DNA of 64,000 nt, taken from contig NC_134899.1 in assembly GCF_041734735.1 (NCBI RefSeq), positions 5,953,649-6,017,648 of the forward strand, in the 5' to 3' direction. The notes under the pieces are model-generated. The model searched no databases. It saw only the letters and a list, made by a program, of their open reading frames with translations, and was not told the DNA's origin. Positions 11,783 to 23,089 of the stretch are shown here, one piece after another; within the stretch, counting starts at the first letter, position 1; each line of letters begins with the position of its first letter. Made by a program: the position numbers and the translations under genes. Source of the stretch: Babylonia areolata (Eukaryota > Mollusca > Gastropoda > Neogastropoda > Buccinidae).

Positions 11783-13046
11783 CTGCCAGGGGAGGGAAAA
11801 CACGTCAGTGCCTACACTTCTGTCATGCTGCTTTTTCAAACCATTATCTGTCACAGGAGGGAAACACGTCAGTGTCTACACTTCTGTCATGCTGCTTTTT
11901 CAAACCATTATCTGTCGCAGGGAGGGAAAGACATCACTATGGTCTGGGTGTCTACACTTCTGTCATGCTGCTTTTTCAAACCATTATCTGTCACAGGAGG
12001 GAAACACGTCAGTGTCTACACTTCTGTCATGCTGCTTTTTCAAACCATTATCTGTCACAGGAGGGAAACACGTCAGTGTCTACACTTCTGTCATGCTGCT
12101 TTTTCAAACCATTATCTGTCACAGGAGGGAAACACGTCAGTGTCTACACTTCTGTCATGCTGCTTTTTCAAACCATTATCTGTCACAGGAGGGAAACACG
12201 TCAGTGTCTACACTTCTGTCATGCTGCTTTTTCAAACCATTATCTGTCGCAGGGAGGGAAAGACATCACTATGGTCTGGGTGTCTACACTTCTGTCATGC
12301 TGCTTTTTCAAACCATTATCTGTCACAGGAGGGAAACACGTCAGTGTCTACACTTCTGTCATGCTGCTTTTTCAAACCATTATCTGTCACAGGAGGGAAA
12401 CACGTCAGTGTCTACACTTCTGTCATGCTGCTTTTTCAAACCATTATCTGTCACAGGAGGGAAACACGTCAGTGTCTACACTTCTGTCATGCTGCTTTTT
12501 CAAACCATTATCTGTCGCAGGGAGGGAAAGACATCACTATGGTCTGGGTGTCTACACTTCTGTCATGCTGCTTTTTCAAACCATTATCTGTCACAGGAGG
12601 GAAACACGTCAGTGTCTACACTTCTGTCATGCTGCTTTTTCAAACCATTATCTGTCACAGGAGGGAAACACGTCAGTGTCTACACTTCTGTCATGCTGCT
12701 TTTTCAAACCATTATCTGTCGCAGGGAGGGAAACACGTCAGTGTCTACACTTCTGTCATGCTGCTTTTTCAAACCATTATCTGTCACAGGAGGGAAACAC
12801 GTCAGTGTCTACACTTCTGTCATGCTGCTTTTTCAAACCATTATCTGTCACAGGAGGGAAACACGTCAGTGTCTACACTTCTGTCATGCTGCTTTTTCAA
12901 ACCATTATCTGTCACAGGAGGGAAAGACATCACTATGGTCTGGGTGTCTACACTTCTGTCATGCTGCTTTTTCAAACCATTATCTGTCACAGGAGGGGAA
13001 CACGTCAGTGTCTACACTTCTGTCATGCTGCTTTTTTCAAACCATG
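11783..13046. repeat. 64-bp tandem array on the exon 34 acceptor
   Basis: About 18 copies of a 64-bp unit (ctgctttttcaaaccattat with gaaacacgtcagt) starting at the intron edge of exon 34. Each unit carries a copy of the acceptor: minus-strand ccctcctgtgacag compares with the true ccctcccctggcag. A longer variant with catcactatggtctgggt recurs at irregular spacing, so units were copied in groups. Confidence 0.95.
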
Positions 13047-13455
13047 CCTCCATACAGTCATTTTGTACTTTTTTTTTCTTCTTTTTTTTTGGCATACTGT
13101 GAATCCAAAGTACCACCACCATCATCTCTATCAAACCAGTACAGGAAACTCCTTGCAAGGTTTGAAACAAACTCCACTTGAACTTCAGTGAATATCCAAT
13201 CAAGGGCAACTGTGCCTTCAGTGATGCATGCATAGAATCTGGAGGGACCGGGCGCAAACACTGAGAAAGACAGGAAGGAAGGAAGGAAGGAAGGCAGGAC
13301 AACTGACTGACACAGACACTGAGACACACAGATACTAGCACAGAAACACATCATGAAAATAGTCGACAACAACAACATAAACAACAACAACAACAGATGG
13401 AAAAGAAAACAAAACAATACTAAGCACAGGCACTGCATAATGTCTAAGTCAAACA
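13047..13455. other. intron 33 spacer
   Basis: T-rich run near 13069-13090, a short (GGAA)n at 13274-13292 and CAA-rich sequence at 13366-13395. No coding match. Confidence 0.7.
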
Positions 13456-14312
13456 AAGAATAGGCTCTGCAAATTGTTCCAGTCAAACAAAGCAAAGTCT
13501 CAGCAAAATGTTCCATTCAAAGCATAGGCCCAGCAAAATGTTTCTGTCAAACAATGCAAACACTCTGCGAAACATTCCAGTAAAACAAAGCACAGACTCT
13601 GCAAAACGTTTCAGTCAAACGAAGCACAGGCTCTGCAAAATGTCCCGGTCATAGAAAGCATAGGCTCTGTGTATCATAACATTGCAGTCAAGCAAAGGCT
13701 CTGCATAACATTCCAGTCAGCATAACACAACGTTCCAGTCACACAAAGCACTGGCTCTGCATAACAGAACGCTGCAGTCAAACAGGGACACAAGACAGCA
13801 GGACACAACATGCAGCACGCTGCAGTCAAACAGGGACACAAGACAGCAGGACACAACATGCAGCATGCTGCAGTCAAACAGGGACACGAGACAGCACGAC
13901 ACAACATGCAGCATGTTGCAGTCAAACAGGGACACAAGACAGCAGGACACAACATGCAGCACACTGCAGTCAAACAGGGACAAGAGACAGCAGGACACAA
14001 CATGCAGCATAAGGAACGTTGCAGTCAAACAGGGACACAAGACAGCAGGACACAACATGCAGCATGCTGCAGTCAAACAGGGACACAAGTCAGCAGGACA
14101 CAACATGCAGCACGCTGCAGTCAAACAGGGACACAAGACAGCAGGACACAACATGCAGCACGCTGCAGTCAAACAGGGACACAAGACAGCAGGACACAAC
14201 ATGCAGCACGCTGCAGTCAAACAGGGACACAAGACAGCAGGACACAACATGCAGCATAAGGAACGTTGCAGTCAAACAGGGACACAAGACAGCAGGACAC
14301 AAAATGCGGCGT
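13456..14312. repeat. 48-bp tandem array with degenerate 34-bp flank, near exon 33 donor
   Basis: From about 13770, some 11 copies of a 48-bp unit (gtcaaacagggacacaagac with acaacatgcagc); 13456-13770 holds older related units (tctgcaaaatgttccagtca). Two copies carry a taaggaacgtt insertion. The array ends about 30 bases from the exon 33 donor. Confidence 0.9.
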
Positions 14313-14340
14313 GAGGACAGTGTGTCTGTGTGATCCTCAC

Positions 14341-14423
14341 CCAGCACGATCTGTTCTGCAGTGGAGGCAGTGCTGGTGCTGGTGATGCTCTTCAGGGACG
14401 CTGTGGAGTCTGTCCGCGATGTG
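14341..14423 (-). CDS. FRY: furry exon 33 (Ser/Thr-rich linker)
   Basis: An 83-nt exon reading TSRTDSTASLKSITSTSTAS then TAEQIVLG. Low-complexity Ser/Thr linker at the place where furry proteins have a variable SGTTSSSN stretch. The acceptor ggtgcag at 14424 keeps the frame, while an alternative AG 15 nt downstream does not. Donor gtgagg. Confidence 0.8.
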
Positions 14424-14571
14424 CTGCACCATCACACGGTTGTTTACAGATTATATATCTATTTATTTATTCATTTACTTATCTATGTATTCATGTACTT
14501 ATTTGTGCATTCATTTACTTATTCATGCAATCACTTATTCATTTCTTATGTCAATGTTTTACACAAACCTT

Positions 14572-14722
14572 GGGTAGGCTCTCAAGGCCAGTGTGCTGGG
14601 ATAATGCTAGGATCAGGCATCTGCCTTTTCTTTTTTCTTTTTTTACAGCAGATGTGGTGGAGCGTATATGGATCAGTCCGCATGCCTTGACCACTCCTTG
14701 ACACTGAATGAACTGAAAGTGA
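14572..14722 (+). mobile_element. SINE family B, 3' fragment
   Basis: Carries the family B end: ggatcaggcatctgcc, then cagatgtggtggagcgtata and a decayed tail of gaactgaaa units. The 5' tRNA-like head is missing. Confidence 0.7.
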
Positions 14723-15187
14723 CAATAATGGGCTAATGCTCCATCAACACAAACTTTCACTACAGTTGATTCCTTTATCAATTTAGCTTTGTGCATGTTT
14801 TACATTGACTGACTTGATGTGTGCCAGGAAGTGTATGAGTAAGTGAGAGAGAGGTGTTGTTCATTTTTTTTATTTTACTAAATCAAGTTTGTTTTTTTAT
14901 ATTTACCTGACAACATTCTATGCCATCAACCTATTCCTTCGGTGAACCATTTCTGTTCCAATGGACAAGAATCACTGTTCATCCAACGCACACTTAATTA
15001 AGTACAGCTAACAATTCTTTTTATCTTGGCTTTGTTTTCTGAGATGGACATGTGTTTATAGTGCTAACTTGTAAGAAAAAGGTTGAGTGCTTTCTGTGTT
15101 AAAAAGAAAAGAAACAAAATAAACTGGTCAATAATTCCTGGAGTTATCATCGTCAGAGGCAAGGACAGAAGAGGAGACAGTGCGTAC

Positions 15188-15387
15188 GTTTCGTTCTGAG
15201 CGTCCTCATTGGCGCTGTGTCTCTTGGTGTGCAGCACTCCTTTCTGCAGCTGCACATCCGGTTCCTGGCTCACCAGCTTCTCGTCGTCAGTCGTGTTGTT
15301 GGCCGCCGGGGACTTGCGCACTGGGCACAGGCGATAGAACGGCGGGGTCTGCGTCCGCTCAATGTTCACGTTCAACGTCTCCACAGT
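15188..15387 (-). CDS. FRY: furry exon 32
   Basis: A 200-nt exon reading TVETLNVNIERTQTPPFYRL then CPVRKS and a charged, Asn/Asp/Glu-rich tail (HSANEDAQNE). The TPPFYRL motif matches furry DNPPFYRxT. Acceptor gatttcag, donor gtacgc; phase 0 in, 2 out. Confidence 0.93.
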
Positions 15388-15454
15388 CTGAAATCAGCAA
15401 CAAAAATACTAGTTAGTTAAGGGTAAGGTCCCATAATCTGTAACAGACATCGGG

Positions 15455-17130
15455 ACAGTGAATTCATATCCACTGTGTCCAGGGCTCGGCACAGGAAGCA
15501 GTGATTTCATATCCACTGTGTCCAGGGCTCGGCACAGGAAGGCAGTGATTTCATATCCACTGTGTCCAGGGCTCAGCACAGGAAGCCAGTGATTTCATAT
15601 CTACTGTGTCCAGGGCTCGGCACAGGAAGGCAGAGATTTCATATCCACTAAATCCAGGGCTCGGCACAGGAAGGCAGTGATTTCATATCCACTGTGTCCA
15701 GGGCTCGGCACAGGAAGGCAGTGATTTCATATCCACTAAATCCAGGGCTCGGCACAGGAAGGCAGTGATTTCATATCCACTGTGTCCAGGGCTCGGCACA
15801 GGAAGGCAGTGAATTCACACCCACTGTGTTCAGGGCTCGGCACAGGAAGGCAGCGAATTCACACCCACTGTGTCCAGCGCTCGGCACAGGAAGGCAGCGA
15901 ATTCACATCCACTGTGTCCAGGGCTCAGGACAGGAAGGCAGTGCATTCACATCCACTGTGTCCAGGGCTCAGCACAGGAAGGCAGTGAACTCATACCCAC
16001 TGTGTCCACAGCTCAGCACAGGAAGGCAGTGAACTCATATCCACTGTGTCCAGGGCTTAGCACAGGCAGGCAGTGAACTCATATCCACTGTGTCCAGGGC
16101 TCAGGACAGGAAGGCAGTGCATTCACATCCACTGTGTCCAGGGCTCAGCACAGGAAGGCAGTGAATTCACATCCACTGTGTCCAGGGCTCAGCACAGGAA
16201 GGCAATGAACTCACATCCACTGTGTCCAGGGCTCAGCACAGGAAGGCAGTGAACTCATATCCACTGTGTCCAGGGCTCAGGACAGGAAGGCAGTGCATTC
16301 ACATCCACTGTGTCCAGGGCTCAGCACAGGAAGGCAGTGAAATCACATCCACTGTGTCCAGGGCTCAGCACAGGAAGGCAATGAACTCACATCCACTGTG
16401 TCCAGGGCTCAGCACAGGAAGGCAGTGAACTCATATCAACTGTGTCCAGGGCTCAGCACAGTAAGGCAGTGAACTCATATCCACTGTGTCCAGGGCTTAG
16501 CACAGGCAGGCAGTGAACTCATATCCACTGTGTCCAGGGCTCAGGACAGGAAGGCAGTGCATTCACATCCACTGTGTCCAGGGCTCAGCACAGGAAGGCA
16601 GTGAATTCACATCCACTGTGTCCAGGGCTCAGCACAGGAAGGCAATGAACTCACATCCACTGTGTCCAGGGCTCAGCACAGGAAGGCAGTGAACTCATAT
16701 CCACTGTGTCCAGGGCTCAGGACAGGAAGGCAGTGCATTCACATCCACTGTGTCCAGGGCTCAGCACAGGAAGGCAGTGAAATCACATCCACTGTGTCCA
16801 GGGCTCAGCACAGGAAGGCAATGAACTCACATCCACTGTGTCCAGGGCTCAGCACAGGAAGGCAGTGAACTCATATCAACTGTGTCCAGGGCTCAGCACA
16901 GGAAGGCAGTGAACTCATATCAACTGTGTCCAGGGCTCAGCACAGGAAGGCAGTGAAATCATATCCACTGTGTCCAGGGCTCAGCACAGGAAGGCAGTGA
17001 AATCATATCCAGTGTGTCCAGGGCTCAGCACAGGAAGGCAGTGAACTCATATCCAGTGTGTCCAGGGCTCAGCACAGGAAGGCAGTGAACTCATATCCAT
17101 TGTGTCCAGGGCTCAGCACAGGAAGGCAGG
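15455..17130. repeat. 44-bp tandem array with higher-order structure
   Basis: About 38 copies of a 44-bp unit (ccactgtgtccagggctcag with cacaggaaggcagtga). Older variants (ctaaatccag, ctcggcac) occupy the left end. A block of ten units at about 16000-16440 recurs almost unchanged at about 16440-16880, giving a 440-bp higher-order repeat. The array begins about 65 bases from exon 32. Confidence 0.95.
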
Positions 17131-17330
17131 GCCCAGTCCTCTCCTGCCCTTTTTTACCTTCCCCTACCTGTCAGGTATTCATTCACACCCGTGGAGTGAG
17201 GAAAATCGGAGCAAAGTGCTTTTCCCAGGATGCAGCACCTTACCAAAACAGGGCAGTGAAACCTGATCAGTGGTGAGCACTGGGTCCACATTGCAGCGCC
17301 CAATTCTGCCACAGTGCCTCCAATATATAT

Positions 17331-17501
17331 GTACACACACACATACACACACACTCACACACAAGCACACACACACACATACACACACACACACACACTC
17401 ACACACACACAAGCAAACACACACACACACATACACACTCACACACACACACACTCACACACACACACACACACAAGCAAACACACACACACACATACAA
17501 G
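17331..17501. repeat. (CA)n microsatellite
   Basis: About 170 bp of CA repeats with short interruptions in intron 31. Confidence 0.95.
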
Positions 17502-18095
17502 GAAATCTATTTCCTAACAGTATTCTGTGATCCTAACATGAATGGCAATCTCTCCTGTTTGAAAAAATCAACAAATTATTGTTTCTACATTCTACACTTG
17601 GCGTAACAAACGTCTATTCACTGAAAATCACATTCTGGGCTTTAATGATTTTTTTTTTTTTTTTTTTTTTTTTGAAAGATACTTACCTCATCCTCTACCT
17701 GTCATTCCTTTCTAAAAATCAAAATCTTTATTTCTTTTTGTTAAACCGATGAAAGTATCTCCCACTATTTACACTCACTATTTTTTTCACGAATCAAAAT
17801 ACGTCTCAGTACAAACTTACAGATGTTTTCTTAACACTGATCAGAATGTACTTAAGTGTTTCTTTCAATTATAATAAAAAAAATTCTTTACATTAGTGGA
17901 AGTATCTACAAATATGTAATCCACAACTCTTCATAAACAATTCATCATATTGTTATGCTGTAATATTCCTGCTTCAATAACACATCACAACATGTAATCA
18001 ACTTTGCTTTAAAAGGGTCTTCAAGGCATTAATTTCTTTTGAAAAGTACAGTTCTCTGCAATCTCATCTGTATATTGCTCAGGATAACTGAACCC
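17502..18095. other. intron 31 spacer
   Basis: AT-rich sequence with a 23-base T run at 17650-17672. Nothing else recognised. Confidence 0.7.
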
Positions 18096-18099
18096 AACC

Positions 18100-18390
18100 A
18101 ATGTATGTACGTATGACAGTCAGTCGTGTCCGACAATCACCACCAGAACAGCAGAGGAGATATCTGCTGTCCTGACTATCTGGGCTAGAATTTGATTACA
18201 GTGGAGAGTGTTTTTCCAAAGTAACATTCCTGCTTTCTTGGCCAGATGGTTTTAGGACAGCCGACATTGGGATGGTTCCCAAAGGCCAGCTATCCCCCAA
18301 GGCTGAAGCACTAAGAGCCAGTGCCATCTTGCCTCCAAATTCCAGGGTCATAGTCCTTCACAAAAGACTAAGCTGTCAATGACTTAAATA
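18100..18390 (+). repeat. probable dispersed repeat
   Basis: A GC-richer island in AT-rich intron with the phrases cagcagaggagatatctgct and ggttcccaaaggccagctat. I believe this text recurs in snail genomes, but there is no second copy in the window to prove it. Confidence 0.35.
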
Positions 18391-18428
18391 CCTGAAGTAA
18401 CAGACCACCCACACTCTCTCTCACTTAC

Positions 18429-18503
18429 CTGCAGTTCGTTCATCAGTTCATCCACCAGTTTCTCTGGCTTAGCTCGACCCAGGTACGTCACCACACGCTT
18501 GGC
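18429..18503 (-). CDS. FRY: furry exon 31
   Basis: A 75-nt exon reading AKRVVTYLGRAKPEKLVDEL then MNELQ, matching furry VKRVVVYLGRDKxxQLLEELMCELQ. Phase 0 at both ends, donor gtaagt. Its acceptor (gtggttattcag) is repeated in the array upstream. Confidence 0.96.
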
Positions 18504-19131
18504 CTGAATAACCACACAATGCTACATGTTCATACGGCACCACACACTTGGCCTGGATAACCATGCAATGCTCATGTTCATACGGCACCACATGATTGGC
18601 CTGAATAACCACACAATGCTACATGTTCATACGGCACCACACGCTTGGCCTGAATAACCACACAATGCTACATGTTCATACGGCACCACACACTTGGCCT
18701 GGATAACCATGCAATGCTCATGTTCATACGGCACCACATGATTGGCCTGGATAACCACACAATGCTCATGTTCATACGGCACCACATGATTGGCCTGGAT
18801 AACCACACAATGCTACATGTTCATACGGCACCACATGATTGGCCTGGATAACCACACAATACTACATGTTCATACGGCACCACATGATTGGCCTGGATAA
18901 CCACACAATGCTACATGTTCATACGTCACCACATGATTGGCCTGGATAACCACACAATGCTATATGTTCATACGGCACCACATGATTGGCCTGGATAACC
19001 ACACAATGCTACATGTTCATACAGCAACACATGATTGGCCTGGATAACCACACAATACTACATGTTCATACGGCACCACACGCTTGGCCTGGATAACCAC
19101 ACAATACTACATGTTCATACGCACCACATTC
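18504..19131. repeat. 49-bp tandem array of exon 31 acceptor copies
   Basis: About 13 copies of a 47-49 bp unit starting at the exon 31 acceptor. On the minus strand each unit reads gtggttatccag then gccaa, the true acceptor plus the first exon bases, followed by 30 bp of intron. Several units retain gccaagcgtgtgg of the exon; others have gccaatcatgtgg. Confidence 0.95.
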
Positions 19132-19257
19132 AATGGCGGGAATGTTCACATAAAGAAAGATGACTGACATCCTGAAGTGCAAGCTGTCTTTTTCAGTTTG
19201 GTGACAGCTCTTCACTGAACAAAATACATGTAGGCAGGTCAAGATGTTAACTGATTC

Positions 19258-19260
<3 letters not shown>

Positions 19261-19303
<43 letters not shown>
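19261..19303. repeat. (CA)n microsatellite
   Basis: Uninterrupted CA repeat about 50 bases downstream (transcript sense) of exon 30. Confidence 0.95.
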
Positions 19304-19304
<1 letters not shown>

Positions 19305-19352
19305 CACAAAACCAAAATAACAGAGGTAAAAAAAAAAAGGAGAAGTACTGAC

Positions 19353-19487
19353 GTAGGGCAGGAGGTCAGTGGCGGCCATGTTGACCATGACCAACAGGTA
19401 GCGGATGACCACCTTCAGGTTGGCTGGCCACCACCTCACCAACGCCGCCCACAGCTCCTCTATCTCTGCTGGGTGCTCGTCACCAAA
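19353..19487 (-). CDS. FRY: furry exon 30
   Basis: A 135-nt exon reading FGDEHPAEIEELWAALVRWW then PANLKVVIRYLLVMVNMAAT and DLLPY. Matches furry KYGDExxxxEIENVWxxLxxxWPxNLKIxLxFLI. Phase 0 both ends; donor gtcagt with C at +3, confirmed because LLPY must join AKRVV. Confidence 0.96.
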
Positions 19488-19493
19488 CTGCAA

Positions 19494-20914
19494 CACACAA
19501 CACCTGCCCTTTACCTTCATCCATATCATGCTTCACACACCAACACCTGTCCTTGTACCTTCATCCATATCATGCTTCACACACCAACACCTGTCCTTGT
19601 ACCTTCATACACTTTATGCTTCACACACCAACACCTGTCCTTGTACCTTCATCCATATCATGCTTCACACACCAACACCTGTCCTTTACCTTAATACACT
19701 TTATGCTTCACAAACCAACACCTGTCCTTGTACCTTCATCCATATCATGCTTCACACACCAACACCTGTCCTTGTACCTTCATCCATATCATGCTTCACA
19801 CACCAACACCTGCCCTTTACCTTCATCCATATCATGCTTCACACACCAACACCTGTCCTTGTACCTTCATCCATATCATGCTTCACACACCAACACCTGT
19901 CCTTGTACCTTCATACACTTTATGCTTCACACACCAACACCTGTCCTATACCTTCATACACTTTATGCTTCACACACCAACACCTGTCCTTTACCTTAAT
20001 ACACTTTATGCTTCACACACCAACACCTGTCCTTTACCTTCATACACTTTATGCTTCACACACCAACACCTGTCCTTGTACCTTCATCCATATCATGCTT
20101 CACACACCAACACCTGTCCTTGTACCTTCATCCATATCATGCTTCACACACCAACACCTGTCCTTGTACCTTCATACACTTTATGCTTCACACACCAACA
20201 CCTGTTCTTGTACCTTCATCCATATCATGCTTCACACACCAACACCTGTCCTTGTACCTTCATACACTTTATGCTTCACACACCAACACCTGTCCTTGTA
20301 CCTTCATACACTTTATGCTTCACACACCAACACCTGTCCTTGTACCTTCATCCATATCATGCTTCACACACCAACACCTGTCCTTGTACCTTCATACACT
20401 TTATGCTTCACACACCAACACCTGTCCTTGTACCTTCATACACTTTATGCTTCACACACCAACACCTGTCCTTTACCTTCATACACTTTATGCTTCACAC
20501 ACCAACACCTGTCCTTGTACCTTCATACACTTTATGCTTCACACACCAACACCTGTCCTTTACCTTCATACACTTTATGCTTCACACACTAACACCTGTC
20601 CTTGTACCTTCATACACTTTATGCTTCACAAACCAACACCTGTCCTATACCTCAATACACTTTATGCTTCATACACCAACACCTGTCCTTTACCTTCATA
20701 CACTTTATGCTTCACACACCAACACCTGTCCCTTACCTTCATACACTTTATGCTTCACACACCAACACCTGTCCTATACCTTAATACACTTTATGCTTCA
20801 CACACCAACACCTGTCCTATACCTTAATACACTTTATGCTTCACACACCAACACCTGTCCTTGTACCTTCATACACTGTAGACTTCACACACCAACACCT
20901 GTCATTTACCTGCA
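19494..20914. repeat. 42-44 bp tandem array beside exon 30 acceptor
   Basis: About 33 copies of a 42-44 bp unit (catacactttatgcttcaca with ccaacacctgtcctt), starting about 6 bases inside the intron from the exon 30 acceptor. Two alternating subtypes (catccatatcatg and catacactttatg) and a 2-base length variant (ttgtacc or ttacc). Confidence 0.95.
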
Positions 20915-21196
20915 ACCACTAATAAGCATCTCCATAAGGAATGATAATATAGAATGGTCTTTCGACAGAAACAAAAAGGTTGCTTGTTTGGGGGTTTTAT
21001 GACTGTAGGACCTTCACATAAAATGAATATAAAAAGTATGAAAAGTAATACAAAACATCCTCTGAATAAAAACTGTCACTCAAATTTCACAAGCATCAGA
21101 GGGTTTGTTGTTGTTTTTTTCAACCTATAGTAGTGTTCCAAGTTATGATGTACACTTCCAATCAACTGGTGTTCTTCTCTCAGTGAATGAGTGAGT

Positions 21197-21207
21197 GAGT
21201 GTGTGTG

Positions 21208-21238
<31 letters not shown>

Positions 21239-21260
21239 CTGTCTGTCTGTGAGTGTGTGT
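21197..21260. repeat. (GT)n microsatellite
   Basis: GT and GTCT repeats in intron 29. Confidence 0.9.
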
Positions 21261-21274
21261 GTCTAAGTGAGTGA

Positions 21275-21482
21275 ATGTGAGAGAGAGAGGGGGGGGAGGG
21301 AGAGGGAGGGAGGGAGAGAGGAGGGAGAGAGGAGGGAAAGAGAGGGAGAGAGAGAGGGAGAGAGAAAGAGAGGGAGAGAGAGAGAGGGAGAGAGAGGGAG
21401 AGAGAGAGGGAGGGAGGGAGGGAGGGAGAGAGAGGGAGAGAGACAGAGACAGAGAGAGACACAGAGAGAGAGAGGGAGAGAC
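21275..21482. repeat. GA tract abutting the exon 29 donor
   Basis: About 210 bp of nearly pure GA/GGGA on the plus strand. In the transcript it is a CU tract that starts about 5 nt after the exon 29 donor. Confidence 0.95.
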
Positions 21483-21486
21483 TCAC

Positions 21487-21740
21487 AGTAACAGTGATGT
21501 AGAAGAGGTTGTTGAGGACCATCTCCGTGGCCTGTGTGGACCCCCAGCCGTCCCCCTTCAGCGGTGGCGACATGACGTCCGGCTGCTGGCTGTCAGACAG
21601 GCGGGTCAGGAAGCTGGTCAGCGGGTTGGTGGCCGGCAGAGAGGGGTCCACCAGCTCCATGTTGTGTAGCCACGGCAACAGGTACTTCAGCAGCACCTGA
21701 CGCACTGACGGGCAAGCCGTCTGGAACCTGTGCGTTATTT
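21487..21740 (-). CDS. FRY: furry exon 29
   Basis: A 254-nt exon reading EITHRFQTACPSVRQ, VLLKYLLPWLHNMELVD, a variable linker, then GDGWGSTQATEMVLNNLFYI. Matches furry EVSQRF, LTYLLPWLHNIELVD and GNGWGSPEATxxVLNNLMYMT. Donor gtgagt. Confidence 0.97.
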
Positions 21741-21896
21741 CTGCCAGAGGAAGGAGAAGGAAAAAAGGGGAAGGAGAGATGGTTCAGTTTGTGCGGTTTG
21801 CTTGTTATACAACACTGACACAAATTGTTCTTGCCAAAACACCATAACATTATGACTCTTCTTAAAAAAAAAAGAGATTTGTTTATGTATTTGTTA

Positions 21897-22442
21897 CCAG
21901 AAAACAAGGGCATGGTCCTTGTCCTCACCAGAAACATAATAAACATGATCCTTACCAGAAAACATGATAAACAAGGTCCTCGCCAGAAAACATGGTCCTA
22001 AAACAAGGACCTCACCAGAAAACATGGTCCTAAAACAAGGTCCTCGCCAGAAAACATGGTCCTAAAACAAGGACCTCACCAGAAAACATGGTCCTAAAAC
22101 AAGGTCCTCGCCAGAAAACATGGTCCTAAAACAAGGTCCTCGCCAGAAAACATGGTCCTAAAAAAAGGTCCTCACCAGAAAACATGGTCCTAAAACAAGG
22201 ACCTCACCAGAAAACATGGTCCTAAAACAAGGTCCTCGCCAGAAAACATGGTCCTAAAACAAGGTCCTCGCCAGAAAACATGGTCCTAAAACAAGGTCCT
22301 CACCAGAAAACATGGTCCTAAAACAAGGTCCTCACCAGAAAACATGGTCCTAAAACAAGGTCCTCACCAGGTCCTCACCAGAAAACATGGTCCTAAAACA
22401 AGGTCCTCACCAGAAAACATGGTCCTAAAACAAGGTCCTCAC
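21897..22442. repeat. 32-bp tandem array of exon 28 donor copies
   Basis: About 16 copies of a 32-bp unit (cctcaccagaaaacatggtc plus ctaaaacaaggt) ending exactly at exon 28. On the minus strand each unit reads catgttttctg then gtgaggac, the last 11 bases of exon 28 plus its donor. So a ladder of near-perfect 5' splice sites follows the real one. Confidence 0.95.
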
Positions 22443-22711
22443 CAGAAAACATGGGCATGGTGAGGTCTGGGTGCAGGGCTGCCAGCTGCTCCGACAGACT
22501 CATCTGAGAGTTGAAGTAGGAGGCAGCCAGCAGCACGTCGTTGATTGGCTGCTGGGGTGGGCGTGGCGTGTCGAAGACCACGTCCTCCTGCAGGAAGCGG
22601 GCGTCCAGCAGGTGGAGTAGCTGCAGCGCTGTCTCGTGGACAGACATGCGGGGACTGCCCACGTTCAGCACCGCCAGGTTCAGCATGGCCACATGGTCAC
22701 ACGGGTACTCT
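22443..22711 (-). CDS. FRY: furry exon 28
   Basis: A 269-nt exon reading EYPCDHVAMLNLAVLNVGSP, then RMSVHETALQLLHLLDARFL, a short linker and LAALHPDLTMPMFS. Matches furry DxVxLLNLxLFKxxDxxREIYExxMQLLQILE and ELARMYPELTLPLFSE. Donor gtgagg, copied in the adjoining array. Confidence 0.97.
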
Positions 22712-22765
22712 CTGCAAACAGGGGGAGGGGTGGGGGTGGGGGGTGTGGGATATACAGGCGTCAGA
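22712..22765 (+). repeat. G-rich run with quadruplex potential
   Basis: gggggaggggtgggggtggg and the following GGGTGTGGG give at least four G runs in 30 bases on the plus strand, just upstream of exon 28. Confidence 0.6.
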
Positions 22766-22856
22766 GGTCAGTTTCAAGGGGTCAGTGCATGTGGACTGAT
22801 CAATGTACGTTACACCACGTCTGCTATAAAAGAAAAAGCGGGAAGATGCCTGACCT
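22766..22856 (-). mobile_element. SINE family B, 3' fragment
   Basis: Minus-strand remnant: ggactgatcaatgtacgtta is the complement of the family B gtatatggatttgtcc region, followed by cgtctgctat and gatgcctgacc. Confidence 0.6.
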
Positions 22857-23089
22857 TTGTATGTGTGCGTGTATGGTAAATGTGTATTTGACTGTGACTG
22901 TATTATTCTGAAAAAATTCTTTTGCATTGTCATAACTTCTGTTGTGGAATACACACAGTTCTACTGTATTGTTGATTTTTCTCCAGTGTTGCTGTGACAG
23001 CTCTCTCATTGCTGTGCCTTATGTGCAGTAAGGGTATGCTGCAAACAGAACCTCAATTTATAAGTATGCACTCCACCACACAAAGTCTA

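Noticed and set aside
11292-13191. Open frames of 629, 439 and 425 codons on the plus strand
   Set aside because: They run through the 64-bp tandem array in all three frames because the unit lacks stops; no protein features, and they overlap the exon 34 acceptor on the other strand.
14402-14410. Alternative acceptor for exon 33 at the gcggacag site
   Set aside because: It would shift frame relative to exon 32; the upstream ggtgcag site keeps frame and has a better pyrimidine context.
19405-21002. Open frames of 395 and 424 codons on the plus strand
   Set aside because: Product of the 42-44 bp array (His/Thr/Leu periodicity with shifting frames).
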